Counted from the stretch's first letter, positions 17,144 through 26,706 are shown. The stretch: DNA of 64,000 nt from Rheinheimera sp. (GCA_008015325.1 SSFI01000034.1:1-64000), one strand, 5' to 3'. Program-made: numbers and translations. The notes: generated from the letters alone by a model not told the origin.

Positions 17144-18442
17144 CTACTTCAAATCCGGCGCCTGTGCCAGAAAATCGACCGCTAACCCCGTCAATGCCCG
17201 CACACCGTTTTCCATCGCCGGTTCATAGACGCGGAAAAACGGTGAGTGATTTGGTGCTGTTTTATCCAGCGGCTGGCCCGGTTCGGCAATGCCGAGGAAT
17301 AAAAACACGCCCGGCACTTCCTGTTGGAAATAGGAAAAATCTTCCGAGGCGGTGATAGGTTTAATCGGGCTGACACCAGCTTTAGCACCGGCCCAGTTCA
17401 GCGACGGCATCGCCCATTCCGTGAGGCCAGTATGGTTCCAGGTTACAGCCGCGAAGCTTTGCGAATGGAAATGTGCCGTGGCGCCACTGGCAGCCGCAAT
17501 ATGTTCGCTGGTGTGCTGCATTTTGCTGATGAGCTGCTCACGCATCGCCGGGTCAAAGGTGCGGATAGTGCCACCCAGTTTCACTTCATCCGGGATAATG
17601 TTCCAGCGCACGCCCCCTTGCACCTGACCAATCGACATCACGGCCGGAGCCTGAGTTACATCGAGCTGGCGGGCCGGAATCTGATGTAAAGCGGTAATCA
17701 GCTGACCTGTAACCGCGATAGGATCAATACCGCGCCAGGGGCTGGAACCGTGCACCTGTACGCCTTTGACGGTGATTTCAAAGCTGTCGGCCGCAGCCAT
17801 AATGCCTTCAGGTTTGACCTGCAGCTGCCCGGAAGGCCCTGGCCAGACGTGCACGCCAAAAATTGCATCTGGCTTACGTTTGGCAAAAATACCTTCTTTA
17901 AGCATCAGCTTGGCACCGCCTTCTTCCCCGGCTGGAGCGCCTTCTTCGGCCGGCTGGAAGATAAACATCACATCACCAGCCAGTTGTGACTTATGCTGGC
18001 TCAGCACTGTCGCAGCGCCCAGCAACATCGCCACATGAGCATCGTGACCGCAGGCGTGCATCACACCAACCTGCTGCCCATTAAATTCGGCCACTGCTTT
18101 AGAGGCAAAAGGCAAGTCCACCTGCTCTTTAACCGGTAACGCATCCATATCCGCGCGCAGTGCCACCAATTTGCCGGGTTTACCGCCTTTTAATATCGCC
18201 ACCACGCCGGTATGGGCGATGCCGGTTTGTACTTCCAGGCCGAGTTTTTTCAGTTCAGCCGCCACCAGCGCGCTGGTGCGTTTTTCTCGGTTCGACAGTT
18301 CCGGGTGTTGGTGTAAATCACGACGCCAGTTGACGACCTGCGGCATCACCGCACTGATCGCTGGAGTCAGGGCCGTTTTCACATCGGCAGCTTGGGCCTG
18401 TGCGGCCAGTGCGAGTGTCAGGGCGGAAAGCAAAAAACGCAT
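17144..18442 (-). CDS. Secreted M20-family amidohydrolase/peptidase
   Basis: Zinc-dependent amidohydrolase of the M20D group (hippurate hydrolase, N-acyl amino acid hydrolase and IAA-amino-acid hydrolase relatives), predicted periplasmic. Signal peptide MRFLLSALTLALAAQAQA. Motifs: RRDLHQHPELSNRE, ALRADMDALPVKE, the metal-binding MHACGHDAHVAMLLG, FQPAEEGAPAGEEGGA (catalytic Glu pair), GVHVWPG, the dimerization-domain VHGSSPWRGIDPI, and C-terminal ASEDFSYF. The length of 432 is normal. ATG follows AGGAA. It is convergent with phoR and not obviously linked to phosphate. The specific substrate is unknown; an N-acylated amino acid is usual for the group. Confidence 0.92.
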   Translation of the reverse strand: MRFLLSALTLALAAQAQAADVKTALTPAISAVMPQVVNWRRDLHQHPELSNREKRTSALVAAELKKLGLEVQTGIAHTGVVAILKGGKPGKLVALRADMDALPVKEQVDLPFASKAVAEFNGQQVGVMHACGHDAHVAMLLGAATVLSQHKSQLAGDVMFIFQPAEEGAPAGEEGGAKLMLKEGIFAKRKPDAIFGVHVWPGPSGQLQVKPEGIMAAADSFEITVKGVQVHGSSPWRGIDPIAVTGQLITALHQIPARQLDVTQAPAVMSIGQVQGGVRWNIIPDEVKLGGTIRTFDPAMREQLISKMQHTSEHIAAASGATAHFHSQSFAAVTWNHTGLTEWAMPSLNWAGAKAGVSPIKPITASEDFSYFQQEVPGVFLFLGIAEPGQPLDKTAPNHSPFFRVYEPAMENGVRALTGLAVDFLAQAPDLK

Positions 18443-18670
18443 ATCAATTCCTGATAGAAGAAAAAAGGGACAGGGTTAACTTAGCGGGAAATCGGCCGCT
18501 TGCCAATCGCCAGCGTGTCGCTGTGGCGGATAAATCTGACGCTCAGTGCATGGCCGCCTAAGTGGTCGGCTTTTTAGATGATAAAATGTGAATATAAAGA
18601 GATTTTAAAGTTGAGTTCGCTGAATTATTCACCTATGGTGATGCCAGAACTGGCAAAAAGGAGAACAAAA

Positions 18671-19876
18671 ATGTGGAAAGTGTTTTTGGTGTTTGCGTCG
18701 CTGGCGCTGCTGTCCTGTAAGGCAGCCGCAAGCGATTTTATGTTGCCGGAGGCCTGGCAGGGCGAAACTCAGGATTCAACTATTACTATCAGTTACAGCG
18801 ACCTAGATTATGTGCTGGACTCTGCAGTCCTGATGTCAGGGCCGCCAAGCCGGAAAAAATCCAAAGCCTCATCATCAACTGTCAGCACCCGGCTGAAAAA
18901 CAACTACAACACACTCACCACCAATGCCGGCAACCGTGTCATGTTTGAAGAGTTTAAAAGGAAACCGGAAATGGCGGCTGTGGTCAGTACAATCCGTGCC
19001 AGTCTGGAATCAGTTCCCGGTGAAATCCCGCTCAACAGCTTAAGCAAAAAAGAACAAATCGCGTTTTGGCTGAATTTATATAACGTGGTGGTCATCGACG
19101 AAATCAACAAAATCTATCCGAAAAAAGACTTAGAAGATTTTGTCACTGGCAAAGACGGGTTATTAACCCGCAAGCTGGTGAACGCCGGTGGTGTACAACT
19201 GAGCCTCAATGACATCCAGTACGGCGTGTTACAGCAAAAATATCCGGATGATGTGCTGGTGATTTATGGTTTGTATCAGGGCTATATCGGCAGTCCCAGT
19301 ATCCGCAAATATGCCTACACCGGCGCCAATCTGAACCGCTCGCTGCAATTTAACGCCAACGATTTTATCAATACCAACCGCGGCACTTATCCCAATGGCA
19401 AAACCTTCCGCGTTGCCGGTTTTTATCAGCGCAACGCCAGTTATTTCCCGGATTTCGCCGCTGATTTACGCAATCATTTAAGAGAATATCTGCGGGATGA
19501 TGAGATCCCATTGCTCGATGAAGCGCAAACACTGGTTGCTGACATCAACGACTGGACTGTGACCGATATCTATGGCACCAGCCGTAACTATGGCGGAGGT
19601 GCTGCCACGAACGAAGCGGCATTGTTGGGGGCTTTTGCCCAAGGCCAGACGCTGCCGGGTTCCGAGGAAGTCGCAAATCTGGAACTGATGGCAAGTGCCG
19701 TCCAGGCCAAATCTGTCACTTATGGCCGCTTCTCTGCTGATCAGGTGCAAAAACTTAAAGAGATGAAATTTAACCACGAAAACCGCGGTGGTGTGGTGAC
19801 AGTGACGGATTTGACTGAAGCTGAAAAGGCGAAGAAGTCTGAAACCGGACAAAACAACGATAAATCCGGGCAGTAA
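18671..19876 (+). CDS. DUF547-domain exported protein (first of tandem pair)
   Basis: Exported protein of 401 residues with a DUF547 domain. Start ATG 18671 is preceded by AAGGAG at 7 nt and begins a signal MWKVFLVFASLALLSCKAAAS, which may be a lipoprotein signal (LLSC) or be cleaved at AAA-S. The core motifs are KKEQIAFWLNLYNVVVIDEI, LSLNDIQYGVL, YGLYQGYIGSPSIRKYAYTG, FINTNRGTYPNGKTFRVAGFYQRN and DINDWTVTDIYG; the W/N/Y cluster of the NLYN motif is typical of DUF547. The function is unknown. The 75-nt gap to the next paralogue contains a small hairpin (19887-19908). Tail residues are charged and low-complexity (EAEKAKKSETGQNNDKSGQ). Confidence 0.85.
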   Translation: MWKVFLVFASLALLSCKAAASDFMLPEAWQGETQDSTITISYSDLDYVLDSAVLMSGPPSRKKSKASSSTVSTRLKNNYNTLTTNAGNRVMFEEFKRKPEMAAVVSTIRASLESVPGEIPLNSLSKKEQIAFWLNLYNVVVIDEINKIYPKKDLEDFVTGKDGLLTRKLVNAGGVQLSLNDIQYGVLQQKYPDDVLVIYGLYQGYIGSPSIRKYAYTGANLNRSLQFNANDFINTNRGTYPNGKTFRVAGFYQRNASYFPDFAADLRNHLREYLRDDEIPLLDEAQTLVADINDWTVTDIYGTSRNYGGGAATNEAALLGAFAQGQTLPGSEEVANLELMASAVQAKSVTYGRFSADQVQKLKEMKFNHENRGGVVTVTDLTEAEKAKKSETGQNNDKSGQ

Positions 19877-19951
19877 ACGCAGCGAACATGCCGGCGCAGG
19901 TCGGCATGAGTAACTAATTATCCGGAATACAGCATTGAAAAAGGACAATCA

Positions 19952-21094
19952 ATGAAAAGACTGTTGTTGATCGCCAGTGTGTTCAGCGCTGTGGTCAGTA
20001 CTGTGTTGCCAGCGGCAGAATTGCCCGAGCATTGGTTTGGCTCGGACGAACAATCGCAAATCCAAATCCGCTACGATGATGTTGACCACCTGCTGCAACA
20101 AGCGGTGTTGATGTCGGGCCCACCAAGCCGGAAAAAGTCTTCCGCTTCAAGCGCTACGGTGAATACCCGGCTGAAAAACAATTTTAATGTGCTGACCATC
20201 AACGCCGGCAACAAGTTGTATTTTGAAGAGTTTCGTAAAAAACCTGAGCTGAAGACTGCAGTGACCGGGATCCGCAAAAGTCTGGAAGCCATTCCGGCCA
20301 GTATCCGGCTCAACAAGCTGAATAAAAAAGAACAGCTGGCTTATTGGCTGAATCTGTACAACCTGGTGGTGATTGACGAGATCAATCAGATATATCCGCG
20401 CAAAAATCTGAAAGACTATGTGTTGGCACCAGATGGGCTGTTAGCGCGTAAAACTATGCAAATTGAGGGCGTAGCGCTTAGTCTGGACGATATTCAGCAC
20501 GCTGTACTCAAGGCTAATTTCCCGGACCAGCCGCTGGTGCTATATGGGCTGTATCAGGGGTACATTGGTAGTCCCAGTATTCGCAAGCACGCTTATACCG
20601 GCGAAAATGTGATGCGGGCGCTTAAGCTTAATGCCTTTGATTTTATCAACTCGAACCGTGGCACATACCCAGATCGCAAAAATTTCCGGGTTGCCGGATT
20701 TTATCAGCGCAACGCCGAATACTTTCCCGATTTTCAAACCGACTTACGTGACCATATCAAAGGTTTTCTGCAAGATAGCGAGCAGCCACAACTGGAGCAA
20801 GCAGTAGCGTTAGTGACAGATATCGAAGATTGGACTGTGACTGATATTTACGGTAGCAGTCGCAGTTATGGCACTGCTGCGCATATCAACAGTGCGGCAA
20901 TTCTGGACATTCGTAATATGCCGGCCAGTGCGTCTGGCTGGATTGGAAAGGTGGAAGATGTTGGGCTGCATTCGTCAGATCAGCTGCAGCGCATGCGCGA
21001 GCTGCGGATTAATCATATCAACAGGGGCGGTGTGGTTACTGTCAGTGATTTGCCACCGGAAGCGGCAACAACAAACAAAACTGCTAAACAATAA
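19952..21094 (+). CDS. DUF547-domain exported protein (second of tandem pair)
   Basis: Paralogue of the preceding gene, 380 residues, with signal MKRLLLIASVFSAVVSTVLPAAE. It is colinear with its neighbour throughout: AVLMSGPPSRKKS, NTRLKNN, NAGNKLYFEEFRKKPEL, LNKKEQLAYWLNLYNLVVIDEI, LYGLYQGYIGSPSIRKHAYTGENV, FINSNRGTYPDRKNFRVAGFYQRNAEYFPDF, DWTVTDIYGSSRSYG and the C-terminal LRINHINRGGVVTVSDL. That points to a tandem duplication followed by considerable divergence. ATG follows AAGGA at 6 nt. The role is unknown; the two products may act together or on different partners. Confidence 0.85.
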   Translation: MKRLLLIASVFSAVVSTVLPAAELPEHWFGSDEQSQIQIRYDDVDHLLQQAVLMSGPPSRKKSSASSATVNTRLKNNFNVLTINAGNKLYFEEFRKKPELKTAVTGIRKSLEAIPASIRLNKLNKKEQLAYWLNLYNLVVIDEINQIYPRKNLKDYVLAPDGLLARKTMQIEGVALSLDDIQHAVLKANFPDQPLVLYGLYQGYIGSPSIRKHAYTGENVMRALKLNAFDFINSNRGTYPDRKNFRVAGFYQRNAEYFPDFQTDLRDHIKGFLQDSEQPQLEQAVALVTDIEDWTVTDIYGSSRSYGTAAHINSAAILDIRNMPASASGWIGKVEDVGLHSSDQLQRMRELRINHINRGGVVTVSDLPPEAATTNKTAKQ

Positions 21095-21100
21095 TAGAGC

Positions 21101-21124
21101 CGGGCTGACATGACGGTCAGCCCG
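21101..21124. terminator. Hairpin between DUF547 gene and ppx
   Basis: CGGGCTGAC / GTCAGCCCG, 9-bp stem with a 6-nt loop, between convergent genes. No T-run follows, so it is a weak or Rho-assisted terminator at best. Confidence 0.45.
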
Positions 21125-21148
21125 CCCCGGGTCAGGTTTTATCCAGCT

Positions 21149-22684
21149 TTAATTGTCGTCAGTCAGTTCCGGCAGACCCGGGCAGTGCAGCGTCACACCA
21201 GCGCGTTTTAAGAACTGTTGTTCTGTGCGAAGGTCTGCCGCGAGCACTGTATGTTGCAGGTACCAACTTGCTGGCAGCAGTAATGTCAGCTCGGCCGGTT
21301 GGGCAATACAATTGAATGCCGGCACTATGTCCTCGCGGCGTTTTTGATTGAGCAATACCGCCAGACGAAAAATCGTCAGGGCATGGTAAAAATCGGTCTG
21401 CCGGTACAAATAGAAAGCTGATACGTCGTCCGGTTTAATTTTGCGCCGGTGATAACGCACCAAAGACGCCAGTACCCGCTGCTGCTCCTGATTAAAGCCG
21501 GGTAAATTGGCGTTATTCAGAATATAAGCACTGTGGCGCTGCACACTGGACGAGTTGATTTGCAGGCCAATTTCATAGACATAACAGGCAAAATGCAGCA
21601 GCTGACGCCATTCCTCGCCAAGCTGCCAGGTGTCATGACATTGCTGCCATAAGACTTCAACGGTCTGGCTGACCCGGCCGGCCTGTTCGGTGTCGACAGC
21701 GTATCTTTTAATCAGGCTCTGAATGGTATGCTGGCGGATATCCTGATGCTGCAGGCGGTCACTCATTTCATACAACACACCTTCACGCAGAGCCGCATCG
21801 ACATAGACCATCTCATCAATGCCGAGCATGCGGAATGAGGCCAGTAAAATAGCCAGACCCGGCGCCAGTAGCTGTTTGCGATCTTCTGTGAGGCCGGGCA
21901 GATTTAAGTCTTCGCATTGCTCCACTTGCAGCAGCAGTTGTTGCAGTTTTTCCAGATGTTCCAGTCGAATCACGTGCGGATGCCAGCCGAGGCCACTGAC
22001 GATATCTTTAATCGTTTTGATAGTGCCGGAAGTACCAACCGCCTGCTGCCAGCCGGTGGCTTTGTAGCCGGTGCAGATATTTTCCAGTTCCTGTTCGGCC
22101 AGTAACAAAGCGCGCTCAAAACGCTTGGGACTGATTTTGCCTTTCTGGAAGAAAAACTTGGCAAAGCTGACGCACCCCATATTGCGGCTTGCCAGTTTCA
22201 GCGGCTGAAAATCCACGCCGATGGCAAACTCAGTGCTGCCGCCGCCGATATCGATGACCAGACGCTGGCCGGTATAAGTTTCAAAATGCGCCACGCCCTG
22301 ATAAATCAACCGGGCTTCTTCCTGACCGGCGATGACTTCAATCGGGAACGGAAAAATAGCCTGAGCCTGCTGTAAAAAACGTGCGCTGTTTTTAGCGCGG
22401 CGCAGTGTGTAGGTAGCAATGACCCGCACTGCCTGTGGCGGCATATCTTTTAAGGTTTCAGCGAACTGGCGCAAAACACTGAGACCACGCTGCATCGCTT
22501 CGTCGCTCAGCATTTGCTGTTCATCCAGCCCATCGGCCAGCTGCACTTTTTGTTTTTCCCGGTGCAGCAGTTGTAACGCGCCGTCGACGATACGCGCTAT
22601 CACCAAATGGAAACTGTTCGAGCCAAGGTCAACAGCCGCGATCAGTTCCGCGGCTGACAATGCATTGGGCGTCAAATGGGTCAT
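21149..22684 (-). CDS. ppx: Exopolyphosphatase / guanosine pentaphosphatase
   Basis: Cytoplasmic enzyme that releases phosphate from the ends of polyphosphate (and pppGpp to ppGpp in relatives), 511 residues as in E. coli Ppx. ASKHA ATPase-fold motifs: AAVDLGSNSFHLVIAR near the N-terminus, VIAGQEEARLIYQGV, VIDIGGGSTEFAIG (phosphate binding) and AVGTSGTIKTIKDI. The C-terminal HD-like region includes YEIGLQINSSSVQRHSAYIL and RYHRRKIKPD. Its ATG overlaps the ppk1 stop as ATGA, so the two are translationally coupled and share the Pho box upstream of ppk1. Confidence 0.96.
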   Translation of the reverse strand: MTHLTPNALSAAELIAAVDLGSNSFHLVIARIVDGALQLLHREKQKVQLADGLDEQQMLSDEAMQRGLSVLRQFAETLKDMPPQAVRVIATYTLRRAKNSARFLQQAQAIFPFPIEVIAGQEEARLIYQGVAHFETYTGQRLVIDIGGGSTEFAIGVDFQPLKLASRNMGCVSFAKFFFQKGKISPKRFERALLLAEQELENICTGYKATGWQQAVGTSGTIKTIKDIVSGLGWHPHVIRLEHLEKLQQLLLQVEQCEDLNLPGLTEDRKQLLAPGLAILLASFRMLGIDEMVYVDAALREGVLYEMSDRLQHQDIRQHTIQSLIKRYAVDTEQAGRVSQTVEVLWQQCHDTWQLGEEWRQLLHFACYVYEIGLQINSSSVQRHSAYILNNANLPGFNQEQQRVLASLVRYHRRKIKPDDVSAFYLYRQTDFYHALTIFRLAVLLNQKRREDIVPAFNCIAQPAELTLLLPASWYLQHTVLAADLRTEQQFLKRAGVTLHCPGLPELTDDN

Positions 22685-24801
22685 AAATCTGCCTGAATAG
22701 TCGGCCCTAGCTGCTGACTGGCGAGATAGTCATAAATCGCCTGCTGAGACCTGATACTTTTTTTGTTGCCCCTTTTGACATAGGGGTTGCTCTGATCGCT
22801 GTTGATAAGCCGGGCTTTGACGTTGTCATTCCACTGCAAATCCAGGATCGTCATAATTTGTTGTTTAATCCGCGCATTATAAATAGGCACACCCACTTCA
22901 ACCCGCTGTTCAATATTGCGCGTCATCCAGTCGGCCGACGACAGATACAAATCAATATCGCCGCCATTAAAGAACTGGTAGACACGGGCGTGTTCCAGGT
23001 AACGGTCTAACACGCTGATGACTTTAATATTGTGACTTTTGCCGGGTATGCCCGGGATTAACGAGCACATGCCCCGCACGATAATGCGCACTTTGACCCC
23101 AGCCTGACTGGCTTTATACAGCATCTCGACTATCGGGTCATCGACCAGATTATTCAGCTTTAACAGGATCTCTGCTTTGCGCCCGCTCAAAGCAAAGTCA
23201 ATTTCCCGCTGGATTAAGCTGTTGAGCTTTGGCCGGCTCCAGGTTGGGGATACGATTAAATGTTTGAATATAAAAGGTTTATAGCTGTATTCAACAAACT
23301 CAAATACCTGGTCAACTTCGTCACAAATTTCAGTGTGACAGGTAAACAGGCTCATGTCGGTATAAATCCGGGCGGTTTTTTCGTTGAAATTGCCGGTGCC
23401 GATATGAGCGTATTTGACCAGACCGCTTTTTTCTTCGCGACTGATAATGCAGAGTTTGGAGTGTATTTTCAGTGTAGTGAGGCCAAATACTACCTGGACA
23501 CCGGCCTGTGTCATGCGCCGTGCCCACTGAATATTGTTTTCTTCATCAAAGCGCGCTTTGAGCTCGACCACTACAGTGACTTTTTTGCCGTTACGCACTG
23601 CATCCAGCAAGGAATGGATCACGCGGGAGTTTTTCGCTACCCGGTACATGGTCATTTTGATCGATTTTACTTTCGGGTCAAAAGACGCCTGCCGCACCCA
23701 TTCGGTGAAATAAGTAAAGTTGTGGTAAGGATAGTGCAGCAGCACGTCATGATTACGGATCGCATCAAAAGTGGTGTTGTATTGCTCAAAATCCGGGCTC
23801 GGTAACGGCGGCAGTGGCGGAAATTCGAGACTGGCGTGGCCAGTATAAGGGAAGCTGATAAAATCTTTAAAGTTGCGGTAGCGCCCGCCCGGGATCAGCG
23901 CATCTACAGTATTAGCGCCAAGCAATTTGCGTAAAATCTTCAACATATGCTCTGGCATTGAGACGTCATAGACCAGACGCACCGGCTCAGATTCCAGCCG
24001 TTGTCGGATGCCGTGTGACATTTTATCCAGCAGGCTCTGGTCCAGCGATTCGCTTAAGTCATATTCGGCGTCTTTGGTCAGTTTCATCGAATAGGCCTGA
24101 ATGTCGCAGAAATCAAAGAACCCCACGAACAAATCGTGCAGACAATGAATGATCACATCATCGAGCATCATAAACTGGTGTCTATAGCGGCCTTTGCGTT
24201 TGGTGCGGTTCAGCGCAATAGGCAGTTCGAGGAAACGCGATACATCGTCGGTTGGTACTTGTACGATGGCGTATTCAGGTTTGCCTTTGCCGGTCATTTC
24301 GACCATCAGATAAGTGGCATTATCCTCCAGCCGTTTTGACAGCTGCAGGTTCTCATTCGACAGCAAAATAGGCGAGATATGGCGCAGCACCTTTTCTCTG
24401 AAGTAGGATTTTATCCAGGCGCTCTGAGATTCATTCAGCTTGTGCTGGTCGATGAATTCGATATTGTGCTTACGCAAACCCAGCTGCAGGTCCATATGGA
24501 TCGCATTAAACTTGGCGCCTAAACGTAAGACAAACTGCTGAATCTGTTTTAATAAATGTTCGGTCTGGCTGGCATCTTCTTCATGGTATTTTTGCAGCAT
24601 GATCCGACGTTTAACATCGGCCACCCGCACCCGATAAAACTCATCCATATTGTTGGAATAAATCCCGAGAAACCGCAGTCGTTCAATCAGCGGATTGCGT
24701 TCATCTGCCGCTTCCTGTAACACACGTTCGTTAAAGGCGAGCCAGCTCAGTTCTTTTGGGAAAAAATGAGTCGGGTGTTCTGCAGTACTTTGTAATTCCA
24801 T
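22681..24801 (-). CDS. ppk1: Polyphosphate kinase 1
   Basis: Membrane-associated enzyme that polymerises the gamma-phosphate of ATP into polyphosphate, 706 residues. Opening motif FFPKELSWLAFNERVLQEA, then NNMDEFYRVRVADVKRR, LLHYPYHNFTYFTEWVRQAS, IKMTMYRVAKNSRVIHSLLDAVRNGKKVTVVVELKARFDEENNIQWARRM, the first PLD-like HxK motif in TLKIHSKLCIISR (phospho-His), YAHIGTGNFNEKTARIYTD, and the second PLD half with YLSSADWMTRNIEQRVEVGVPI. All catalytic regions look intact. It is the first gene of the ppk1-ppx operon. The Pho-box-like array 40 nt upstream suggests induction under phosphate limitation. Confidence 0.97.
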   Translation of the reverse strand: MELQSTAEHPTHFFPKELSWLAFNERVLQEAADERNPLIERLRFLGIYSNNMDEFYRVRVADVKRRIMLQKYHEEDASQTEHLLKQIQQFVLRLGAKFNAIHMDLQLGLRKHNIEFIDQHKLNESQSAWIKSYFREKVLRHISPILLSNENLQLSKRLEDNATYLMVEMTGKGKPEYAIVQVPTDDVSRFLELPIALNRTKRKGRYRHQFMMLDDVIIHCLHDLFVGFFDFCDIQAYSMKLTKDAEYDLSESLDQSLLDKMSHGIRQRLESEPVRLVYDVSMPEHMLKILRKLLGANTVDALIPGGRYRNFKDFISFPYTGHASLEFPPLPPLPSPDFEQYNTTFDAIRNHDVLLHYPYHNFTYFTEWVRQASFDPKVKSIKMTMYRVAKNSRVIHSLLDAVRNGKKVTVVVELKARFDEENNIQWARRMTQAGVQVVFGLTTLKIHSKLCIISREEKSGLVKYAHIGTGNFNEKTARIYTDMSLFTCHTEICDEVDQVFEFVEYSYKPFIFKHLIVSPTWSRPKLNSLIQREIDFALSGRKAEILLKLNNLVDDPIVEMLYKASQAGVKVRIIVRGMCSLIPGIPGKSHNIKVISVLDRYLEHARVYQFFNGGDIDLYLSSADWMTRNIEQRVEVGVPIYNARIKQQIMTILDLQWNDNVKARLINSDQSNPYVKRGNKKSIRSQQAIYDYLASQQLGPTIQADL

Positions 24802-24841
24802 ACCAATTCCATCACAGCGGGGGAGGGCCTGCGCTTAATCT

Positions 24842-24870
24842 ATGGCAGTTTGATGAAAGATTTATGAATA
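24842..24870 (-). promoter_or_regulatory. Pho box upstream of ppk1-ppx
   Basis: On the minus strand, units at 11-bp steps: TATTCAT (24870), CTTTCAT (24859), CTGCCAT (24848). The central unit is identical to one in the phoB promoter. A possible -10 TAGATT starts at 24842, 10 nt after the second unit. It is less close to consensus than the porin and pst boxes. Confidence 0.65.
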
Positions 24871-24871
24871 A

Positions 24872-24906
24872 GATAGCCCGTCGCGTCTGAAGATGCACGG
24901 GCTATC
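24872..24906 (-). terminator. Hairpin downstream of gcvR-like gene
   Basis: GATAGCCCGT (24872-24881) pairs with ACGGGCTATC (24897-24906), a 10-bp stem just past the ACT-protein stop and just before the ppk1 Pho box. The T-tract is poor, so termination is likely but not certain. Confidence 0.6.
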
Positions 24907-24922
24907 GTGGGCACAAAGCGGA

Positions 24923-25429
24923 TCAGTTCAGATTTTCGACATCGACCATAACGTCGGATGCTATATCCTCGAGCGCCTGTACCACCTCATCTTTGTTCAG
25001 CCCTTCCGGCAATTCGACTGTGGCTATCGCATTAAACAACGGCACGCCCCAATTCGGCGCACTTTGTTTTGAACTTTCAAAATGAATGATATTGGTGCCT
25101 TTGTGTTTGATCACTGATGACAGTTCACGGACTATGCCCGGTCTGTCGTTGCCCGTGATGACAAAACGCAGCAGTTTTTGCTGATTAACGCGGGAGTCCA
25201 CCCCATGCTGTACGCGGATATCCAGATCCTGCATTTGCTGCAGCGCTGCGGTCAGGGCTGCAACATGTTGTTCTGCCACTTCAACCTGTAAAATCCCGGC
25301 AAAGTAACCAGCCAGATGGCTGAGGTTACTCGCCGTCCAATTACCGTGATATTCGGCAATTAACGTCGCAAGCTGTTCGACCAGGCCGGCTTTATCCTGA
25401 CCAATCAGCGTTAAAACCAACTGCTTCAT
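24923..25429 (-). CDS. gcvR: GcvR-like ACT-domain regulator
   Basis: A 168-residue protein of two tandem ACT domains: MKQLVLTLIGQDKAGLVEQLATLIAEYHGNWTASNLSHLAGYFAGILQVEV (about 1-75) and LLRFVITGNDRPGIVRELSSVIKHKGTNIIHFESSKQSAPNWGVPLFNAIATVELP (about 88-150). The layout and length match GcvR, which in E. coli binds glycine and restrains the activator GcvA of the glycine-cleavage operon. No gcvA or gcv genes are in this window. ATG follows AAGGA. Another ACT-domain family member with a different role is possible; the two-ACT architecture is certain. Confidence 0.8.
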   Translation of the reverse strand: MKQLVLTLIGQDKAGLVEQLATLIAEYHGNWTASNLSHLAGYFAGILQVEVAEQHVAALTAALQQMQDLDIRVQHGVDSRVNQQKLLRFVITGNDRPGIVRELSSVIKHKGTNIIHFESSKQSAPNWGVPLFNAIATVELPEGLNKDEVVQALEDIASDVMVDVENLN

Positions 25430-25640
25430 AGCGCATTTCCTTGTTTTAGTACTTCGCTGATAAAGAGATTCAGCGTGAAATATATATCATAGAAAAAATA
25501 TAATTTTTGTTATGGGGCGGGCTTGACCCTGCTACGAAAACAGATACGTCCGGGTGCCCAGCCTGCCAAAACTATAGCCAGTCGCTTTAAAAACACAACA
25601 CCACTGATCGATTTTGCAGGAATTTGCGCCGCACTTTTAT

Positions 25641-25674
25641 TCGTCATAATAGTGTCATATTTACGCCATATGAT
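25641..25674 (+). promoter_or_regulatory. Pho box and -10 of pstS
   Basis: TCGTCAT (25641), GTGTCAT (25652) and ACGCCAT (25663), at 11-bp spacing. A very good -10, TATGAT, starts at 25669, exactly 10 nt after the second unit. Confidence 0.85.
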
Positions 25675-25728
25675 GCGAAGCGTGAACTTCAGGCACAGGC
25701 CTGTGAATGCCAACAAGAGGACTTTAAG

Positions 25729-26706
25729 GTGAAAACTTTCAAAATTTTATTGACTGCGGCGCTGGTTGCTGCAACATTCAGTTTTCAAGCCGCCGCGGTG
25801 ACCAAAGTCGACCCGGCATTACCTGAGTACCAGAAAGCCTCTGGCGTTTCAGGCAACATCTCCAGCATTGGTTCAGATACCCTGAACAACCTGATGACGT
25901 TGTGGGCTGAAGACTATCGCAAGCTGTACCCAAATGTGAATATTCAGATTCAGGGTGCCGGTTCTTCCACAGCGCCAACTGCGCTGACTGAAGGGACCGC
26001 CAACTTCGGCCCGATGAGCCGTGCCATGAAGCCAAGTGAAATTCAGGCATTTGAAGCCAAGTTTGGCTACAAACCAACTGCTGTGCCAGTTGCCGTCGAC
26101 TTACTGGCCGTGTATGTCAATAAAGACAACCCAATCAAAGGCCTGACTATGGCGCAGGTGGACGCGGTATTCTCTGCGACCCGCAAATGTGGCTATAAAG
26201 AAGATGTGACGCGCTGGGGTCAGTTAGGGTTGGACGGCGCCTGGGCAAACCGTGACTTCACTATGTACAGCCGTAACGCGGTGTCAGGCACTTACGGTTA
26301 CTTCAAAGAACATGCACTGTGTAAAGGCGATTTTAAATCCAGCATCAACGAACAGCCAGGTTCTGCTTCAGTAGTGCAGGGCGTCAGCGAATCCATCAAT
26401 GGGATTGGTTACTCAGGCATTGGTTATGTCACTTCTGGTGTGCGGGCATTGCCTCTGGCGAAAAAAGAAGGTTCGCCATTTGTGGAGCCAACGGCTGACC
26501 ATGCATTAGATGGCAAATATCCACTGTCACGTTTCCTGTTTGTTTATGTAAACAAACATCCAAACAAAGAACTGACGCCAATGGAGCGCGAGTTCGTCAA
26601 ACTGGTGTTGTCAAAACGCGGTCAGGAAATTGTGGTACGTGACGGTTACGTGCCAGTGCCGAACAAAGTGGCGGCTAAAGTTCTGGCTGAACTCGGTATC
26701 AAATAA
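25729..26706 (+). CDS. pstS: Periplasmic phosphate-binding protein PstS
   Basis: High-affinity phosphate receptor of the Pst ABC importer. Signal peptide from a GTG start ([24 protein letters not shown]). Mature motifs: [59 protein letters not shown] (phosphate-binding S-G-D-T and GAGSS loops), [21 protein letters not shown], and [12 protein letters not shown]. It belongs to the larger PstS group common in Pseudomonas/Shewanella rather than the E. coli type. GTG 25729 is chosen because AGAGGA lies 7 nt upstream and an ATG-like long frame would destroy the signal peptide. A strong terminator follows, so pstS can be expressed above the transporter genes. Confidence 0.96.
   Translation: MKTFKILLTAALVAATFSFQAAAVTKVDPALPEYQKASGVSGNISSIGSDTLNNLMTLWAEDYRKLYPNVNIQIQGAGSSTAPTALTEGTANFGPMSRAMKPSEIQAFEAKFGYKPTAVPVAVDLLAVYVNKDNPIKGLTMAQVDAVFSATRKCGYKEDVTRWGQLGLDGAWANRDFTMYSRNAVSGTYGYFKEHALCKGDFKSSINEQPGSASVVQGVSESINGIGYSGIGYVTSGVRALPLAKKEGSPFVEPTADHALDGKYPLSRFLFVYVNKHPNKELTPMEREFVKLVLSKRGQEIVVRDGYVPVPNKVAAKVLAELGIK

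Noticed and set aside
21127..21140. Possible second copy of the 23-bp palindromic element
   Set aside because: Only about a dozen bases match and there is no inverted partner, so it is not counted as a repeat copy.
23260..23805. 181-codon plus-strand frame inside ppk1
   Set aside because: It is fully antisense to a convincing ppk1 with intact motifs; composition follows the shadow of the real codons and no ribosome site or domain is seen.
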